Notes: generated by a model from the letters alone, not told the origin. 7,320 bases of DNA from JBBIJH01 sp037446075 (GCA_037446075.1 JBBIJH010000138.1:1-7320), one strand, 5' to 3'; counted from the first letter of the stretch, positions 1 to 6,149 are shown. Numbers and translations: made by a program.

Positions 1-293
1 TGAATCCAGTTCAGTATCCTGTTTTTGTCAGCCGGATCGGGCAGATATTGTTCCATACTGCCCCCGTCGATCTTCGCCGCCAATCGTGTGTTCGTCCGGT
101 CGCCGTAGAAGGCTCGCTTCAAATCAATGGGACTCATGCCGGGTTGTCCATCCATCAAGCTGTACTGGAAATTCAGGTTCACGATCGAGACCAGATAGCC
201 AACGCCGAGAGTCAGCAGGAAAAAGCTGAGCAACAGCTTCCACGTCAGGGGAAGGTCTTTCAGCCGGAAGGCAAAGTTTGAGTTAGTATTCAC
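1..293 (-). CDS. Membrane-anchored protein of unknown function, N-terminal part (cut by left edge)
   Basis: The reverse strand reads openly from a GTG at 293-291 to the left edge, giving 97 codons with no stop. A GGAGA Shine-Dalgarno site at 303-299 lies 5 bases before the GTG. The protein starts with a short charged segment (RLKDLPLTWK), then one hydrophobic membrane helix at about residues 18-36, then a polar region containing RAFYGDRTNTRLAAKIDGGS and ending at NRILNWIH. This layout is that of a protein with one N-terminal anchor and a large extracytoplasmic domain. From memory it resembles small membrane-anchored proteins in which a CxxCH heme motif follows soon after, but no such motif lies in the window, so the cytochrome idea is only inference. 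It lies 66 bases downstream of the DUF3179 gene on the same strand, with no terminator seen, so it is probably the third gene of that operon. Confidence 0.75.
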   Translation of the reverse strand, partial: MNTNSNFAFRLKDLPLTWKLLLSFFLLTLGVGYLVSIVNLNFQYSLMDGQPGMSPIDLKRAFYGDRTNTRLAAKIDGGSMEQYLPDPADKNRILNWI

Positions 294-359
294 GGTAGTC
301 TCCGTCGATGGATGATCGAGCTGGCGGCTGCTATTGGTTTGACAGAAAGCCTTGAAGCA

Positions 360-1424
360 CTACTGGGAATAAATCTCCGCCCCTGGATAAAAAGCCGCCC
401 AGGCAAACCAGTACGCTACAAAGGAACGCAACGCCTTCAGCTGAAATCCAGCCTCCGGATTCCCCAGGGACATCCCAAGAGCATCCCATTTTCTTCCGTC
501 GGAGTCCATCATCACTGCGGGAAGCATGTCCTGAACTGGCGAGAAAGACAGAACCCTTGCCTGGAAGGTGCGCTCGAAAGCGGCTGCGAAATTCTTCGAT
601 CGACTGCCAACGATAACTACAGGTGTACCGTTGAACACATCGTTGATTGTTTGAATGCTGTCGGCAAAAGAGTTGATTCTGTAAGCTTTTGTTCTCTCTC
701 CGATAACGATACCGAGGACTCTCTCCTTCCTTGGCAACCTCGGATCCTCGCCACTTACGGGAAAGAGGAGACGATTCTGGTTGATCTTGTAGTCACCGTA
801 TGGGTAACTGCCGTAGGGACGCGAATAGCCGGTGTTCGAGGAAACGACTTTCGTCTGAGGATACATTTCCCTCCAGGTTTTCCAGGTGGTTTCCAGCATC
901 ACGTGGAGAGCCGCGAACCGTCCTTTTAATGGACCGTTCACACATTGCAGTCTCATCTGGGACCAGTTGCTATTTGTCGCTCGATCATACGGGATAAGAT
1001 TCGTGTTGTACAGCAACCCTGAAACACCAAAGGTTGTCGTCTTGCCAGCGACGATCCTATCCCAGGCAATGCCTGACCCCGTAAGAGGACAATACGTGAT
1101 GGCGAGCAATTCCCCATTGATCTCGTCGTTGATGATCTCGTGCCAATCTAAGATCGGATGCGGATAAGCTCGCGCTTCATCACCGACTTTCACTCCGAGA
1201 ACGAGGTCGTCGTCCTTAAGATATGTTGCATCAGCGATGCTTGTGAATCTCGGGTTCGTCAGAGCCGGGATTCCGTCCTTTCCAGGACCTCCGTCATAAA
1301 CTTCACTCAAAGGGATCAACCAGTCACCCGACTGTTGCGTGTTTTCTGAATCAACCGTGTTTTGACAGCTCACAAAGATAAGAGCGAAGCAGAGGAATGC
1401 GATCTGGAGACTATTGAATGTCAT
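360..1424 (-). CDS. DUF3179 domain-containing lipoprotein
   Basis: This 354-residue protein starts with a signal sequence ending in a lipobox-like FVSC, so Cys20 is probably lipidated; Phe at -3 is not the best lipobox residue. The rest matches the DUF3179 family: GGPGKDGIPAL (about 45-55), the YLKDDDLVLGV segment (68-78), EARAYP.PILDWHEIIND (83-100), ITYCPLTGSG (109-118, Cys112), and FGVSGLLYN with NSNWSQ further on. Many family members have a second Cys two residues after the CP (CPLC); here that place is Thr115, so a CxxC pair is not possible. The molecular function of DUF3179 is not established. An AGGAGG site (1437-1432) with a 7-base spacer supports this ATG. The gene starts 19 bases after the barrel gene ends, so they are very likely cotranscribed from the promoter at about 2441-2483. 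Confidence 0.93.
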   Translation of the reverse strand: MTFNSLQIAFLCFALIFVSCQNTVDSENTQQSGDWLIPLSEVYDGGPGKDGIPALTNPRFTSIADATYLKDDDLVLGVKVGDEARAYPHPILDWHEIINDEINGELLAITYCPLTGSGIAWDRIVAGKTTTFGVSGLLYNTNLIPYDRATNSNWSQMRLQCVNGPLKGRFAALHVMLETTWKTWREMYPQTKVVSSNTGYSRPYGSYPYGDYKINQNRLLFPVSGEDPRLPRKERVLGIVIGERTKAYRINSFADSIQTINDVFNGTPVVIVGSRSKNFAAAFERTFQARVLSFSPVQDMLPAVMMDSDGRKWDALGMSLGNPEAGFQLKALRSFVAYWFAWAAFYPGAEIYSQ

Positions 1425-1443
1425 ATTCTAACCTCCTGACTCC

Positions 1444-2418
1444 CTACTCTTCAATGGAGAGGGTGGAACCGGCAATCGTATAAAATAGAGTCAATGATGC
1501 CGTGTAGCTGGTTGTAAGTTGGGTACCTTGAAGGTCTCTATACAGTGGCACCTGACCCGAGAGTCGAAAAGAAAAATCGTTGGAGAGCTTGAAGTTCACC
1601 CCCGGATGCAGGTAGATCCACTCGCCTCCAGTATTCGGAACCTCTGAGCCCGAAAACCGGTCAGCTGTGACCCACCTGTACCTCAGCAGTACTGAAAAAT
1701 CAAACGGTGTATCGGTGCGATAACCTGTGCCAAGGGAGGCGACTAGTTCGTTCCCGAATCGATATCCTTTCTGGCTTGTGATCTCATAGCGGTCATTGGC
1801 CCCGGTGAACCGATAGGAAGCCGTTAGAAAAAGATTCAAAGGGAGCTTGGGAAGGAATCCCTCTGAGGCATAGGCCCAGAGGATCCCATCCCAAGCACCG
1901 GTTCCCGGTTGCATATCCGCCGCCAGCAGGATCCCGTTTGAAGTCAAGCTCGACCTGCCCAGAGGAATCTTAGACCCTATCCCAAAGGAGATCTCTCGTT
2001 GAGAAACGATATTCAACGGAACAATGTTATACTTGAGCAAGAGAACCGCATCTCCGAAACCTCGACTCCGAACAAATTCGCCACGGGTGCCGGGGGTTGA
2101 AATTCTGCGCTCTTGCTGGATGAGCGTCCACAAGGTAGTGAGCGAAAAAGATCGGGTCAGTCCGTAGCTCACCTCGAGCAGCGCCGAGTGAACTGTTCTG
2201 CGACGAGAATCGTCATCGAGCTGTCGCGTGACGGAGATGAGATCTCGCAGGGCATTATACTCGTAAGACAACGCGAACTGCCAGCTACGGATAGGGGTGG
2301 TGGAAAGTTCCAAGGAACTTAATAACGGCGTCCCGGCTGAACAGCAGGCTTGAGCAACCATTTTCTGTTGCACAAGAGTCAGAAGAATCAAACTTGTTAT
2401 CGAAATTACTCTGGCCAT
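1444..2418 (-). CDS. Outer-membrane beta-barrel protein with N-terminal Cys-Cys
   Basis: The 324-residue product has a hydrophobic signal sequence (about 1-24, likely cut after VAQA), then a mature start with adjacent cysteines CCSAGTP (Cys25-Cys26). The body is a run of alternating polar and hydrophobic segments with aromatic girdle residues (SWQFALSYEYN, SFSLTTLWTL, LFLTASYRF, DFSVLLRYRW, SFRLSGQVPLY). It ends in SLTLFYTI plus a short tail, as expected for an outer-membrane barrel of some 12-14 strands. The motifs MQPGTGAWDGILW and GTQLTTSYTASLTLFY recall barrel proteins of Bacteroidota and relatives whose cargo is not known. No plug domain or TonB box is visible. The start ATG has only a weak Shine-Dalgarno, and the predicted leader is about 16 bases. 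It is the first gene of the minus-strand operon and has a Crp-type palindrome in its promoter. Confidence 0.85.
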   Translation of the reverse strand: MARVISITSLILLTLVQQKMVAQACCSAGTPLLSSLELSTTPIRSWQFALSYEYNALRDLISVTRQLDDDSRRRTVHSALLEVSYGLTRSFSLTTLWTLIQQERRISTPGTRGEFVRSRGFGDAVLLLKYNIVPLNIVSQREISFGIGSKIPLGRSSLTSNGILLAADMQPGTGAWDGILWAYASEGFLPKLPLNLFLTASYRFTGANDRYEITSQKGYRFGNELVASLGTGYRTDTPFDFSVLLRYRWVTADRFSGSEVPNTGGEWIYLHPGVNFKLSNDFSFRLSGQVPLYRDLQGTQLTTSYTASLTLFYTIAGSTLSIEE

Positions 2419-2440
2419 TTTCTATCGTAACGCCTAAGGA

Positions 2441-2446
2441 AAGATA
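2441..2446 (-). promoter_or_regulatory. Predicted -10 box (TATCTT) of the barrel/DUF3179 operon
   Basis: On the minus strand the bases read TATCTTTC. This is identical over seven bases to the box before the thioredoxin gene, and lies exactly 21 bases downstream of the palindrome at 2468-2483. Placing the start of transcription 7 bases after the box gives position 2434, a leader of 16 bases, and a palindrome centre at -41.5. There is no good -35 box, as expected for an activator-dependent promoter. Confidence 0.6.
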
Positions 2447-2467
2447 GAGGTTTCGGGGTCTAACGTT

Positions 2468-2483
2468 TGTCCGCTATCTGACA
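2468..2483. promoter_or_regulatory. Crp-family operator palindrome between divergent genes (site 1)
   Basis: The sequence is TGTCCGCTATCTGACA, with symmetric TGTC/GACA ends. It shares TGTC-N8-GACA with the palindromes at 3265-3280 and 6113-6128. It lies in the 101-base region between the barrel operon (minus) and the Crp-family gene (plus). Towards the barrel operon it is 21 bases from a TATCTT box, the class II activation geometry. Towards the regulator gene it ends 36 bases before the ATG and contains TATCTG, a possible -10 box, so binding could also repress the regulator. The second role is speculative. Confidence 0.65.
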
Positions 2484-2519
2484 TTTGGTTAGTGGCCAGA
2501 GGAGAGTGAGGAGGCAGCG

Positions 2520-3212
2520 ATGCCCGAGAAATCCAAATTCTGGTACCTAAAACATTTCAACATTTTTGAAGGAATGCCTGACGAGGAGATGGAGAAGGTA
2601 GGCAAGATCTCCTCGATGAGCACGGTGAAGAAGCGCCAGATCATCTTCTTTCCGGAACAGCCTTCTCAATCAATCTTTTTTCTGAAAGAAGGGCACGTGA
2701 AACTATCGAGGGTCACCGAAGATGGAAGAGAAATCATCCTCGACGTCATCGGTCCCGGCGAGTTATTTGGCGAGCTTTCCCTCCTCGATGAGAATGAACA
2801 ACGGACTGAAATCGCCGAGGCACTCGATGAGGCAGTGATCTGCGCCATTGACAAAAGGGATTTTGAGGAGCTCCTGAAAAGATCCCCCCAGCTGAACTTA
2901 GAAATTACAAAGCGGATGGGGCTTCGACTGAGGAGGTTTCAGGAGCGAGTAAGTGACCTGGTCTTCAAAGACGTGAAGAAGCGGATTGCGAGTTTTCTTC
3001 TCCGGTATGCGGAAGAATTCGGAAAGATGAAGAAAGGGATCGTGACGATACATCCATTTCTCTCGCATCAGGAAATTGCTTTCCTCACCGCGTCTGCGAG
3101 GCAAACCGTCACGACAACCCTCAATGAATTAAAGACTGCCGGAGTCATCGACTTTTCCCGGAAGAGTCTCGTCATTAACGACCTTGGCAAGCTGCACAAG
3201 ATTGCCCGATAG
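2520..3212 (+). CDS. Crp/Fnr-family transcription regulator with CooA-like recognition helix
   Basis: The 230-residue protein has an N-terminal cyclic-nucleotide-binding fold (about 15-125), a dimerisation helix (about 126-150) and a winged helix-turn-helix (about 152-225). The effector-pocket stretch GELSLLDENEQRTE (84-97) aligns without gaps to the E. coli CRP phosphate-binding cassette, keeping the Glu, Arg95 and Ser/Thr96 that contact cAMP, so a nucleotide ligand is possible. There is a single cysteine (108), so no FNR-type iron-sulfur cluster; the Cys/His heme ligands of CooA are also missing. The recognition helix reads SARQTVTTTLNEL (192-204): Arg194 matches CRP Arg180, but CRP Glu181 is Gln195 and Arg185 is Thr199, as in CooA (SRQTTSTALN). 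GAGGAGG (2508-2514) supports this ATG. The likely targets are the three TGTC-N8-GAC palindromes in this window. Confidence 0.93.
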   Translation: MPEKSKFWYLKHFNIFEGMPDEEMEKVGKISSMSTVKKRQIIFFPEQPSQSIFFLKEGHVKLSRVTEDGREIILDVIGPGELFGELSLLDENEQRTEIAEALDEAVICAIDKRDFEELLKRSPQLNLEITKRMGLRLRRFQERVSDLVFKDVKKRIASFLLRYAEEFGKMKKGIVTIHPFLSHQEIAFLTASARQTVTTTLNELKTAGVIDFSRKSLVINDLGKLHKIAR

Positions 3213-3264
3213 ACACGCATCTCCCGCGTCTTCCCCCTTATTCACTTTCTAGACTCCTGACATT

Positions 3265-3280
3265 TGTCCGCCAGCAGACG
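3265..3280. promoter_or_regulatory. Crp-family operator palindrome before the thioredoxin operon (site 2)
   Basis: The sequence is TGTCCGCCAGCAGACG. Its inner bases are also symmetric (GC at positions 6-7 and 10-11), and the outer match is TGTC/GACG. Twenty-one bases separate it from the TATCTT box at 3302. With a start at 3314 (an A) the centre falls at -41.5. The same 16-bp type occurs at 2468-2483 and 6113-6128 with the same spacing. Confidence 0.65.
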
Positions 3281-3301
3281 GTTTCCCTTGCATGCCTCGA
3301 G

Positions 3302-3307
3302 TATCTT
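3302..3307 (+). promoter_or_regulatory. Predicted -10 box (TATCTT) of the thioredoxin operon
   Basis: The bases read TATCTTTA. A start at 3314 would give an 18-base leader made of little more than the AGGAGG ribosome site at 3320-3325, 6 bases before the ATG. The tight fit of operator, box, leader and ribosome site makes this the best-defined promoter in the window. Confidence 0.6.
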
Positions 3308-3331
3308 TATGGCACACACAGGAGGAATGCC

Positions 3332-3676
3332 ATGAAACCAAATCATATCACAGATGCGACGTTCCAGTCAGAAGTGCTGCAAGCGGGGGGCCTTGTGGTT
3401 GTCGATTTTTGGGCACCGTGGTGTGGCCCGTGTCAGATGATTGCGCCCATCCTGGATGAGATTGGAGCCTTATACGATGGCAAGCTGAAGATCTCAAAGC
3501 TGAACGTTGATGAGAACCCAGAGACGACTCAATCGTTTGCAGTGCGAAGCATTCCGACACTCATCTTCTTCAGGAATGGGGTGATTGTCGATAAATTAAT
3601 CGGGGCAGTTCCTAGAAAACAACTGGAGAGCAGAATCGACACAGCAATAGAACTAGAACAAACTCCAGGTGCGTGA
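3332..3676 (+). CDS. trxA: Thioredoxin
   Basis: This 114-residue protein is a classic single-domain thioredoxin, a cytoplasmic disulfide reductase that is normally recharged by thioredoxin reductase. The active site WCGPC lies at 30-34 (Cys31, Cys34), the buried Asp at 25 in VVDFWAPW, and the cis-proline at 75 in RSIPT. NVDENP and the FFRNG strand are also typical. There is no signal peptide. The short C-terminal tail ELEQTPGA is slightly longer than usual. Start and ribosome site AGGAGG (3320-3325) are clear. The next gene starts one base after the stop, so the two are coupled. The predicted Crp-family site upstream suggests this is a regulated, condition-specific thioredoxin and not the housekeeping copy. 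The symbol denotes the family only; a paralogue elsewhere in the genome may be the true trxA. Confidence 0.93.
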   Translation: MKPNHITDATFQSEVLQAGGLVVVDFWAPWCGPCQMIAPILDEIGALYDGKLKISKLNVDENPETTQSFAVRSIPTLIFFRNGVIVDKLIGAVPRKQLESRIDTAIELEQTPGA

Positions 3677-3677
3677 A

Positions 3678-4400
3678 ATGGCAAGAGTAATGGTGTTCGT
3701 GGAAGATGACTGCTTCGCATGTGGGCGCATCCTGTCTCAGCTCGATGTCTTTCGCCGGGCTCATCCACAGATTGATCTTGAGGTCTACAACCGCAGTCGA
3801 GATCGAGGACAATTTGAAAAGTATAAAGTCTATGCCGTTCCCGCCATCTTTATCAACGAAAGTCTTACCTCGTATGGAGGGTTGACGGAATCGGAGTTCA
3901 GCAAGTTCTTCCAAGTAGAAACAAATCACCACAACCACAAGGAGATTGCCGTGGAAAACAAAAATGTAGGACGAGGAGTACTCGCAGGTCTCCTGGGCAC
4001 AGCCGTGATGACGATCCTCATGCTCATGGGACCACTCATGGGCCTGCCCGACATGAACATCGGCCGGATGCTGGGGGGATTCATGGGCATCCCCGAGGCA
4101 CTCGGTTGGGTCGCCCACTTCATGATCGGAACAGCTCTTGCGCTTATCTACGTTTACATCTTTGCTGCGAGGTTGCCCGGCGGCACTTTGATTCGCGGGG
4201 CGCTCTATGGACTGATTCCCTGGTTTGTCTCGCAAGTCTTGGTGAACCCAATGATGGGAGCCGGCGTTTTCGCATCGAACGCACCCGCGCCGTTCATGGT
4301 GGTGATGGGAAGCCTCATGGGACATCTCATCTACGGCGCGGTTGTCGGTGGAGTTTATGGGAGTGGCAGCTCAAACCGCTTGCTCAGTGAGGCTGGGTGA
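3678..4400 (+). CDS. Thioredoxin-like CxxC domain fused to a four-helix membrane domain
   Basis: From the ATG at 3678 the product is 240 residues. Residues 1-80 form a small glutaredoxin/thioredoxin-like domain: strand VMVFVEDDC, active-site Cys12-x-x-Cys15 (CFAC), and cis-proline Pro55 in YAVPAIFIN. A hydrophilic linker with NHHNHKE (83-89) follows. Residues about 97-230 hold four hydrophobic helices (about 97-120, 138-162, 168-188, 206-229) rich in Gly and Met, resembling small uncharacterised integral membrane families of the DUF6789 kind. The first domain has no signal peptide, so it should face the cytoplasm. An in-frame GTG at 3951 has its own strong ribosome site, so the membrane half could also be made alone (149 residues). 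A GTG at 3669 would add three residues, but ATG 3678 with AGGT at 3667-3670 is preferred. Function is not known; thiol-dependent transport or membrane redox relay is a guess. Confidence 0.85.
   Translation: MARVMVFVEDDCFACGRILSQLDVFRRAHPQIDLEVYNRSRDRGQFEKYKVYAVPAIFINESLTSYGGLTESEFSKFFQVETNHHNHKEIAVENKNVGRGVLAGLLGTAVMTILMLMGPLMGLPDMNIGRMLGGFMGIPEALGWVAHFMIGTALALIYVYIFAARLPGGTLIRGALYGLIPWFVSQVLVNPMMGAGVFASNAPAPFMVVMGSLMGHLIYGAVVGGVYGSGSSNRLLSEAG
3939..3944 (+). promoter_or_regulatory. Internal ribosome binding site AAGGAG before in-frame GTG 3951
   Basis: A perfect AAGGAG lies six bases before GTG 3951, exactly at the junction of the thioredoxin-like domain and the membrane domain. The frame is the same, so initiation here would give a free 149-residue membrane protein beside the full-length fusion. 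It may be a relic of two once separate genes or a working second start. The AAGGAG also encodes the Lys-Glu of the His-rich linker, so chance cannot be excluded. Confidence 0.45.
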
Positions 4401-4460
4401 CAGCCGCGCTACCCGGGCTCCATGAACACCGCCGTTTCACCAGCGACGTCACAGACGCAC

Positions 4461-4475
4461 AAGGAACCATTCCTT
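4461..4475 (+). terminator. Weak stem-loop followed by T-rich stretch after the fusion gene
   Basis: AAGGAA and TTCCTT form a 6-bp stem around a 3-base CCA loop, followed by TTCTTCACTTGTTCTTT. It lies 60 bases after the fusion gene and 50 before the kinase start, so it is well placed to end the thioredoxin operon. The stem is short and A-T rich, so it is a weak candidate. Confidence 0.3.
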
Positions 4476-4525
4476 TTCTTCACTTGTTCTTTCAGGTGCA
4501 ATTTTAATCGCAGGGGATTTTGCGA

Positions 4526-6010
4526 ATGCTGAGACGGCTGACTCTATCTCAGAAGTTGCTCCTCATCATCCTCCCCCTTTTCCTGCTAGCTATGTTGTTC
4601 TCCCGCATGGTGAATAATTACTTTCAGAGAGAGGAAGCTCTCCGTCAGGCCAGACATTCGGCCCAGACATACGCTGAGCTTGTCCGAGAATCACTCGTCG
4701 AAATGATGGTTACGAAAGAACAAGTCGACGACAGTTACCTTGACCGATTGAGTCTCCTTGGCGATATGAAAAATCTCCATGTCTGCTTCCTGCCAGATAG
4801 CCTTCACCTTCGAGCGTTCCTGCAATCTCCCGAACGGACAGAACGGCTCAAGGATCGCGCTCTCAGGGTTGCACACAAAGTCAGCTATGCAGAGCCAACT
4901 TTTGGAGAAGGGAGGCCAAGCTGGAAGGAATCTTCAGCGAGATTCGAGGCGATGATTCCCTTCCAAGCCACAAAGAAATGCCAGCAGTGTCACAACGTGC
5001 CACTGGGTTACGTCTTGGGGGCAGCGCACATGGAGATTTCTCTCGCCGGTCTTCAAAAGGCTCTTTCAAGGAACTGGGAACGTTCACTTTTCATCATCCT
5101 GTTCTTCGCTACAGTAGTGTCCGTCGCTACGATGTTCATCTTCAATCGCTTCTTAACAGAACGGATCTCGAAACTGGCGGAGGCTACGGAACACTATGCT
5201 CGAGGCGAACTTGATTATCCGGCACCCGGAGGAGAGGAGAGGGACGAGCTTGGCGTTCTCGCGCGCGCATTCGATTCCATGCGGCTGAAACTGAAGCAGG
5301 TACAGGAAGAAAAAATTAGGGGGGAGCGACTGGCCACAGTCGGTCAGCTTGCAAGCTCTATCATTCACGATTTCCGAAGCCCGATGACAGCAATCCGATT
5401 ATCCATCGATACTCTTCGTGAGTTATCCCATGCGCCTCGCGAACAGCTGGAACGATACTACAAACAGATCGTCAAATCGGTCGACCGTCTGCTGACAATG
5501 GCTCAGGAACTGCTCGATTACACGAGGGGAGATCTCAAACTGGAACTGAAAGAGTGGGACATCTCATCCTTGCTGGAAGAACTCCGGGAGGACTTCGGCC
5601 TACTTTCGGCGCAACGAAATGTTCGATTCATTGTCGAGCGTGTTACTTCCGGTGTTGTTAAGATTGACAGAGATAGATTCGAACGTGCCCTCCTGAACAT
5701 TCTCAACAACGCTCTCGAGGCAATGTCAGAAGGAGGAGAACTTCGCCTGTCGGCGATACGGAACGACAGTGAGCTTCAGATAGACATTTCCGATAACGGA
5801 CCCGGGATTCCACCGGAGATTCAAGCAGCGGTCTTCGAACCGTTTGTCAGTGCGGGAAAAAAACACGGGACAGGGTTAGGACTAGCCATTTCGAAGCGAA
5901 TCGTGCAACAACATCGGGGGGATATCTCCTTTCACTCCGAGCCTGGAAAGGGCACGACGTTTATCATCCGCTTGCCGCTCGTCAGGAGCGCAATTCCTCA
6001 AGAGGGATAG
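4526..6010 (+). CDS. Sensor histidine kinase with c-type heme motif in its sensor domain
   Basis: From ATG 4526 the product has 494 residues. The order is: membrane helix (about 9-28), extracytoplasmic sensor (about 29-185), second helix (about 188-207), HAMP linker (about 208-260), HisKA with phospho-acceptor His281 in IIHDFRSPMT, and HATPase_c with N box NILNNALEAM, G1 DNGPGIP and G2 GTGLGLAI. The sensor carries KKCQQCHNVP, a CxxCH motif (Cys152, Cys155, His156) just before the second helix, followed by GYVLGAAHMEISL. This fits a covalently bound heme in a DUF3365/Tll0287-like sensor, suited to sensing redox state or small gases; attachment would need cytochrome c maturation. No response regulator lies in the window, so the partner is elsewhere or beyond it. 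AGGGG (4512-4516) is 9 bases from ATG 4526 but only 3 from the TTG at 4520, so ATG is chosen. Confidence 0.93.
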   Translation: MLRRLTLSQKLLLIILPLFLLAMLFSRMVNNYFQREEALRQARHSAQTYAELVRESLVEMMVTKEQVDDSYLDRLSLLGDMKNLHVCFLPDSLHLRAFLQSPERTERLKDRALRVAHKVSYAEPTFGEGRPSWKESSARFEAMIPFQATKKCQQCHNVPLGYVLGAAHMEISLAGLQKALSRNWERSLFIILFFATVVSVATMFIFNRFLTERISKLAEATEHYARGELDYPAPGGEERDELGVLARAFDSMRLKLKQVQEEKIRGERLATVGQLASSIIHDFRSPMTAIRLSIDTLRELSHAPREQLERYYKQIVKSVDRLLTMAQELLDYTRGDLKLELKEWDISSLLEELREDFGLLSAQRNVRFIVERVTSGVVKIDRDRFERALLNILNNALEAMSEGGELRLSAIRNDSELQIDISDNGPGIPPEIQAAVFEPFVSAGKKHGTGLGLAISKRIVQQHRGDISFHSEPGKGTTFIIRLPLVRSAIPQEG

Positions 6011-6079
6011 AAGGGCGAGAGCGGTAAGCACCCACTACATCAACCACCCCACTGGCATTATTATCCCTCTGTACTCGCC
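6001..6079 (+). repeat. Pseudoknot-ordered complementary segments at the 3' end of the kinase gene
   Basis: AGAGGGATA (6001-6009), which overlaps the stop codon, is the exact reverse complement of TATCCCTCT (6062-6070). GGCGAG (6014-6019) is the exact reverse complement of CTCGCC (6074-6079). The order of the arms is that of an H-type pseudoknot, not of nested hairpins. No T-run follows, so it is not an ordinary terminator. A 9-base match at this distance could arise by chance somewhere in a window of this size. Confidence 0.25.
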
Positions 6080-6112
6080 AGCTAGCACGCTATCGTCAAA
6101 AATAAACGCAAA

Positions 6113-6128
6113 TGTCATCTGGCAGACA
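6113..6128. promoter_or_regulatory. Crp-family operator palindrome before the secreted-protein pair (site 3)
   Basis: The sequence is TGTCATCTGGCAGACA. Twenty-one bases separate it from the TATATT box at 6150, the same spacing as at the barrel and thioredoxin promoters. Its left flank CAAATGTC is the reverse complement of GACATTTG on the right side of the site at 2468-2483, so similarity extends past the 16-bp core. Confidence 0.62.
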
Positions 6129-6149
6129 GTCTTCTTGAGCAGAGCTGTA

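Noticed and set aside
319..348. Possible fourth operator (GACA half-site) before the left-edge gene
   Set aside because: GACA at 341-344 has no TGTC partner at the right spacing and no box 21 bases on.
312..929. 205-codon open frame on the plus strand
   Set aside because: It is antisense to the DUF3179 gene, has no recognisable domain or ribosome site, and its composition is that of a frame shadow.
2520..3212. FNR-type iron-sulfur or CooA-type CO sensing by the Crp-family protein
   Set aside because: There is one cysteine only and no N-terminal Cys cluster. The CooA Cys75/His77 heme-ligand region is replaced by GELFGELSLL. Pro2 is shared with CooA but is not enough.
3213..3250. Terminator after the Crp-family gene (ACGC/GCGT stem followed by a C/T-rich stretch)
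   Set aside because: The stem is only 4 bp without a bulge and the following tract is C-rich rather than a T-run.
3612..4325. 237-codon open frame on the minus strand rich in His and Cys
   Set aside because: It lies opposite the thioredoxin end and the fusion gene, both of which show clear domain motifs. The His-rich look comes from reading Met- and Val-rich membrane codons backwards.
4484..4508. TTGTTC / TTTAAT promoter for the kinase
   Set aside because: The spacer is about 13 bases, too short for a standard sigma-70 type promoter. No other clear promoter was found.
4520..4525. TTG start two codons upstream for the kinase
   Set aside because: It is only 3 bases from the AGGGG site, while ATG 4526 has a 9-base spacer.
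5116..5135. TGTCCG-like half-site inside the kinase gene
   Set aside because: The second half ends in GAT, not GAC(A/G), at the required distance, and the site is within coding sequence.
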